This document shows, in pieces, positions 32,718 through 33,607 of a DNA stretch of 33,607 bases (its first letter is position 1; the number at the start of each line of letters is the position of its first letter). The position numbers and the translations under genes were made by a program. The notes beneath the pieces are model-generated. The model had not been told where the DNA came from and searched no databases. It saw only the letters and a program-made list of their open reading frames with translations. Source of the stretch: Fredinandcohnia humi (GTDB lineage: Bacteria > Bacillota > Bacilli > Bacillales > Bacillaceae_L); the NCBI RefSeq assembly GCF_001439915.1, contig NZ_LMBW01000006.1, positions 33,275 through 66,881 on the forward strand. Direction: 5' to 3'.

Positions 32718-32754
32718 AAAACTCTAACCAAGTGGTTAGAGTTTTATTTTTTTC
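32718..32754 (+). terminator. Terminator of the rplU-prp-rpmA operon
   Basis: A 12-bp perfect stem AAAACTCTAACC (32718-32729) / GGTTAGAGTTTT (32734-32745) with loop AAGT is followed by ATTTTTTTT. Confidence 0.92.
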
Positions 32755-32795
32755 AATATAGCTACTTCAATAATGTAGTGTTATTTTTCAAGGTT

Positions 32796-32804
32796 TGATA
32801 TAAT
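32796..32804 (+). promoter_or_regulatory. Extended -10 promoter of spo0B
   Basis: TGATATAAT (TGn plus a perfect TATAAT at 32799-32804) lies 34 bases before the spo0B ATG. The -35 region is weak, which is tolerated with an extended -10. The upstream terminator makes a promoter here likely. Confidence 0.5.
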
Positions 32805-32838
32805 TTTTAGACAAGATTCGAAATTTAGGGGAAATGAC

Positions 32839-33378
32839 ATGAATAAAAATTGGAGTACGATTGATGTATTAAAACATACACGTCATGATTGGTTAAATAA
32901 AATACAACTGATCAAAGGAAATATCTCACTAAATAAAATAGATCGGGTAAAAACCATTATTGAAGAAATTGTAATTGACACTCAAAATGAAACTCATCTC
33001 ACAAATTTACAAATTCCAACATTTGCCGCACTTATCATGACCTTTAATTGGGAGCCGCACAAATATCAATTAGACTATGATCTTGTCGGCGAGATTCAAA
33101 ACTTATCAAACCACGATATGCAACTAACAGAATGGTCCACTCAATTTTTTGCCATACTTGAAGAAGCAGTAGACGATCTGGGAGAAAATCATTTATCGCT
33201 CACAATAGACTGTTCATCAGAGGAAACCCGATTCTTTTTTGATTTTAGTGGAATACTAAAAAATAGGGAAAACCTTACAAAATGGCTAACAGCGATGAGC
33301 CAAACGAAAGCATTCCCGAAAATAACGGAATATAAAGTACATAATGAAGAAGTCAGTATAACATTACATATTGCATAA
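32839..33378 (+). CDS. spo0B: Sporulation initiation phosphotransferase Spo0B
   Basis: Spo0B passes phosphate from Spo0F to Spo0A in the sporulation phosphorelay. The 179 residues compare with 192 in B. subtilis. The N-terminal helical hairpin carries the phosphorylated histidine H16 in LKHTRHDWLNKIQLIKGN, a very close match to the family motif. The C-terminal half (about 75-178) is the degenerate kinase-like domain. The ATG has TAGGGG upstream. In B. subtilis obg follows; here a repeat copy follows and the window ends. Confidence 0.95.
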   Translation: MNKNWSTIDVLKHTRHDWLNKIQLIKGNISLNKIDRVKTIIEEIVIDTQNETHLTNLQIPTFAALIMTFNWEPHKYQLDYDLVGEIQNLSNHDMQLTEWSTQFFAILEEAVDDLGENHLSLTIDCSSEETRFFFDFSGILKNRENLTKWLTAMSQTKAFPKITEYKVHNEEVSITLHIA

Positions 33379-33381
33379 AGA

Positions 33382-33607
33382 TTTAACTTTATTCAGCAGA
33401 AGTCCCCTACTTCTATAAGTGGGGGATAAATGCAAAAGAATATACAATTCAGTGGTGGGTTCAAACCCCGGCTGAATAAAGTTAAAGCCACCGGCGGATG
33501 CCACGATTTTTTAAAGGAAATTTTTCGAGACTTAAGATCAAAGACTAAGAACGCCACTTCCTGTGGCAACGTCTTTGTGACCCACCTCGTGTGGGCCTAA
33601 AAAAATC
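33382..33607 (+). repeat. Modular interspersed repeat, copy 4, with extra module (cut by window end)
   Basis: The arm is TTTAACTTTATTCAG (33382-33396) and its inverse (33472-33486), enclosing a 75-nt loop. The loop has two hairpins: TCCCCTACTT/AAGTGGGGGA (33404-33427, one G-U) and GGGTT/AACCC near 33458-33469. The core starts at 33487 (GCCACCGGCGGATGCCACG). The 71-nt module at 33531-33601 differs from that in copy 3 by one base. The terminal palindrome lies beyond the window. The arm begins 3 bases after the spo0B stop. Confidence 0.85.

Noticed and set aside
33397-33471. Complete IS200/IS605 insertion sequence
   Set aside because: Only 75 nt lie between the arms and no transposase or TnpB gene is present; only the end-like hairpins were kept as a tentative finding.
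2451-33607. CRISPR array interpretation of the repeats
   Set aside because: The four copies are kilobases apart, differ in length and orientation, and have no spacers or cas genes nearby.

Overview
The window is a low-GC chromosomal segment of an endospore-forming Bacillaceae. It carries the conserved Bacillus backbone spoVID-ysxE-valS-folC ... spoIIB-maf-radC-mreBCD-minCD-spoIVFA-spoIVFB-rng-rplU-prp-rpmA-spo0B on the + strand. Sporulation genes, a valine T-box, an L21-leader-like 5' region and an L27 with a cleavable N-terminal extension all point to Bacillus or a close relative. Unlike B. subtilis, it has an RNase E/G gene beside rplU. I cannot name the species.

Layout. 1-2450: spore coat genes spoVID and ysxE. 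2451-3400: a repeat copy, a 64-residue antisense membrane-protein gene with a sigma-K-like promoter, the valine T-box leader, and a second repeat copy. 3404-7431: valS and folC. 7445-21290: a type IV pilus locus occupying the folC-spoIIB interval, where B. subtilis keeps only comC. It has two divergent arms. Three genes on the - strand encode two small prepilin-like proteins and a 475-residue PilX/GspK-like protein. On the + strand lie a VanW/G5-like membrane protein, pilB, pilT, pilC, a major-pilin candidate, a prepilin peptidase, pilM, pilN, pilO, an acidic membrane protein of unknown function and a PRC-barrel protein. Two tandem terminators then separate this locus from spoIIB. 21448-33378: cell-cycle, cell-shape, sporulation and ribosomal-protein genes.

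How the genes could work together. PilB (extension) and PilT (retraction) would drive pilus dynamics on the PilC platform, with PilM-PilN-PilO as the alignment complex. PilD would process the major and minor pilins. The PilB N-terminus carries two MshEN-type cyclic-di-GMP motifs, so extension may respond to that second messenger. The large PilX-like protein lacks Glu5 and may be a tip pilin or adhesin.

The least explained structure is a modular interspersed repeat present four times (2451-2622 reversed, 3262-3379, 16502-16697, 33382-33607 cut by the window end). Each copy has a variable palindromic arm, a conserved folded core and, where visible, a terminal palindrome. Two copies carry a nearly identical extra 71-nt folded module. 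Paired base changes in the core hairpin suggest that its folding matters. All copies sit just after stop codons or terminators.
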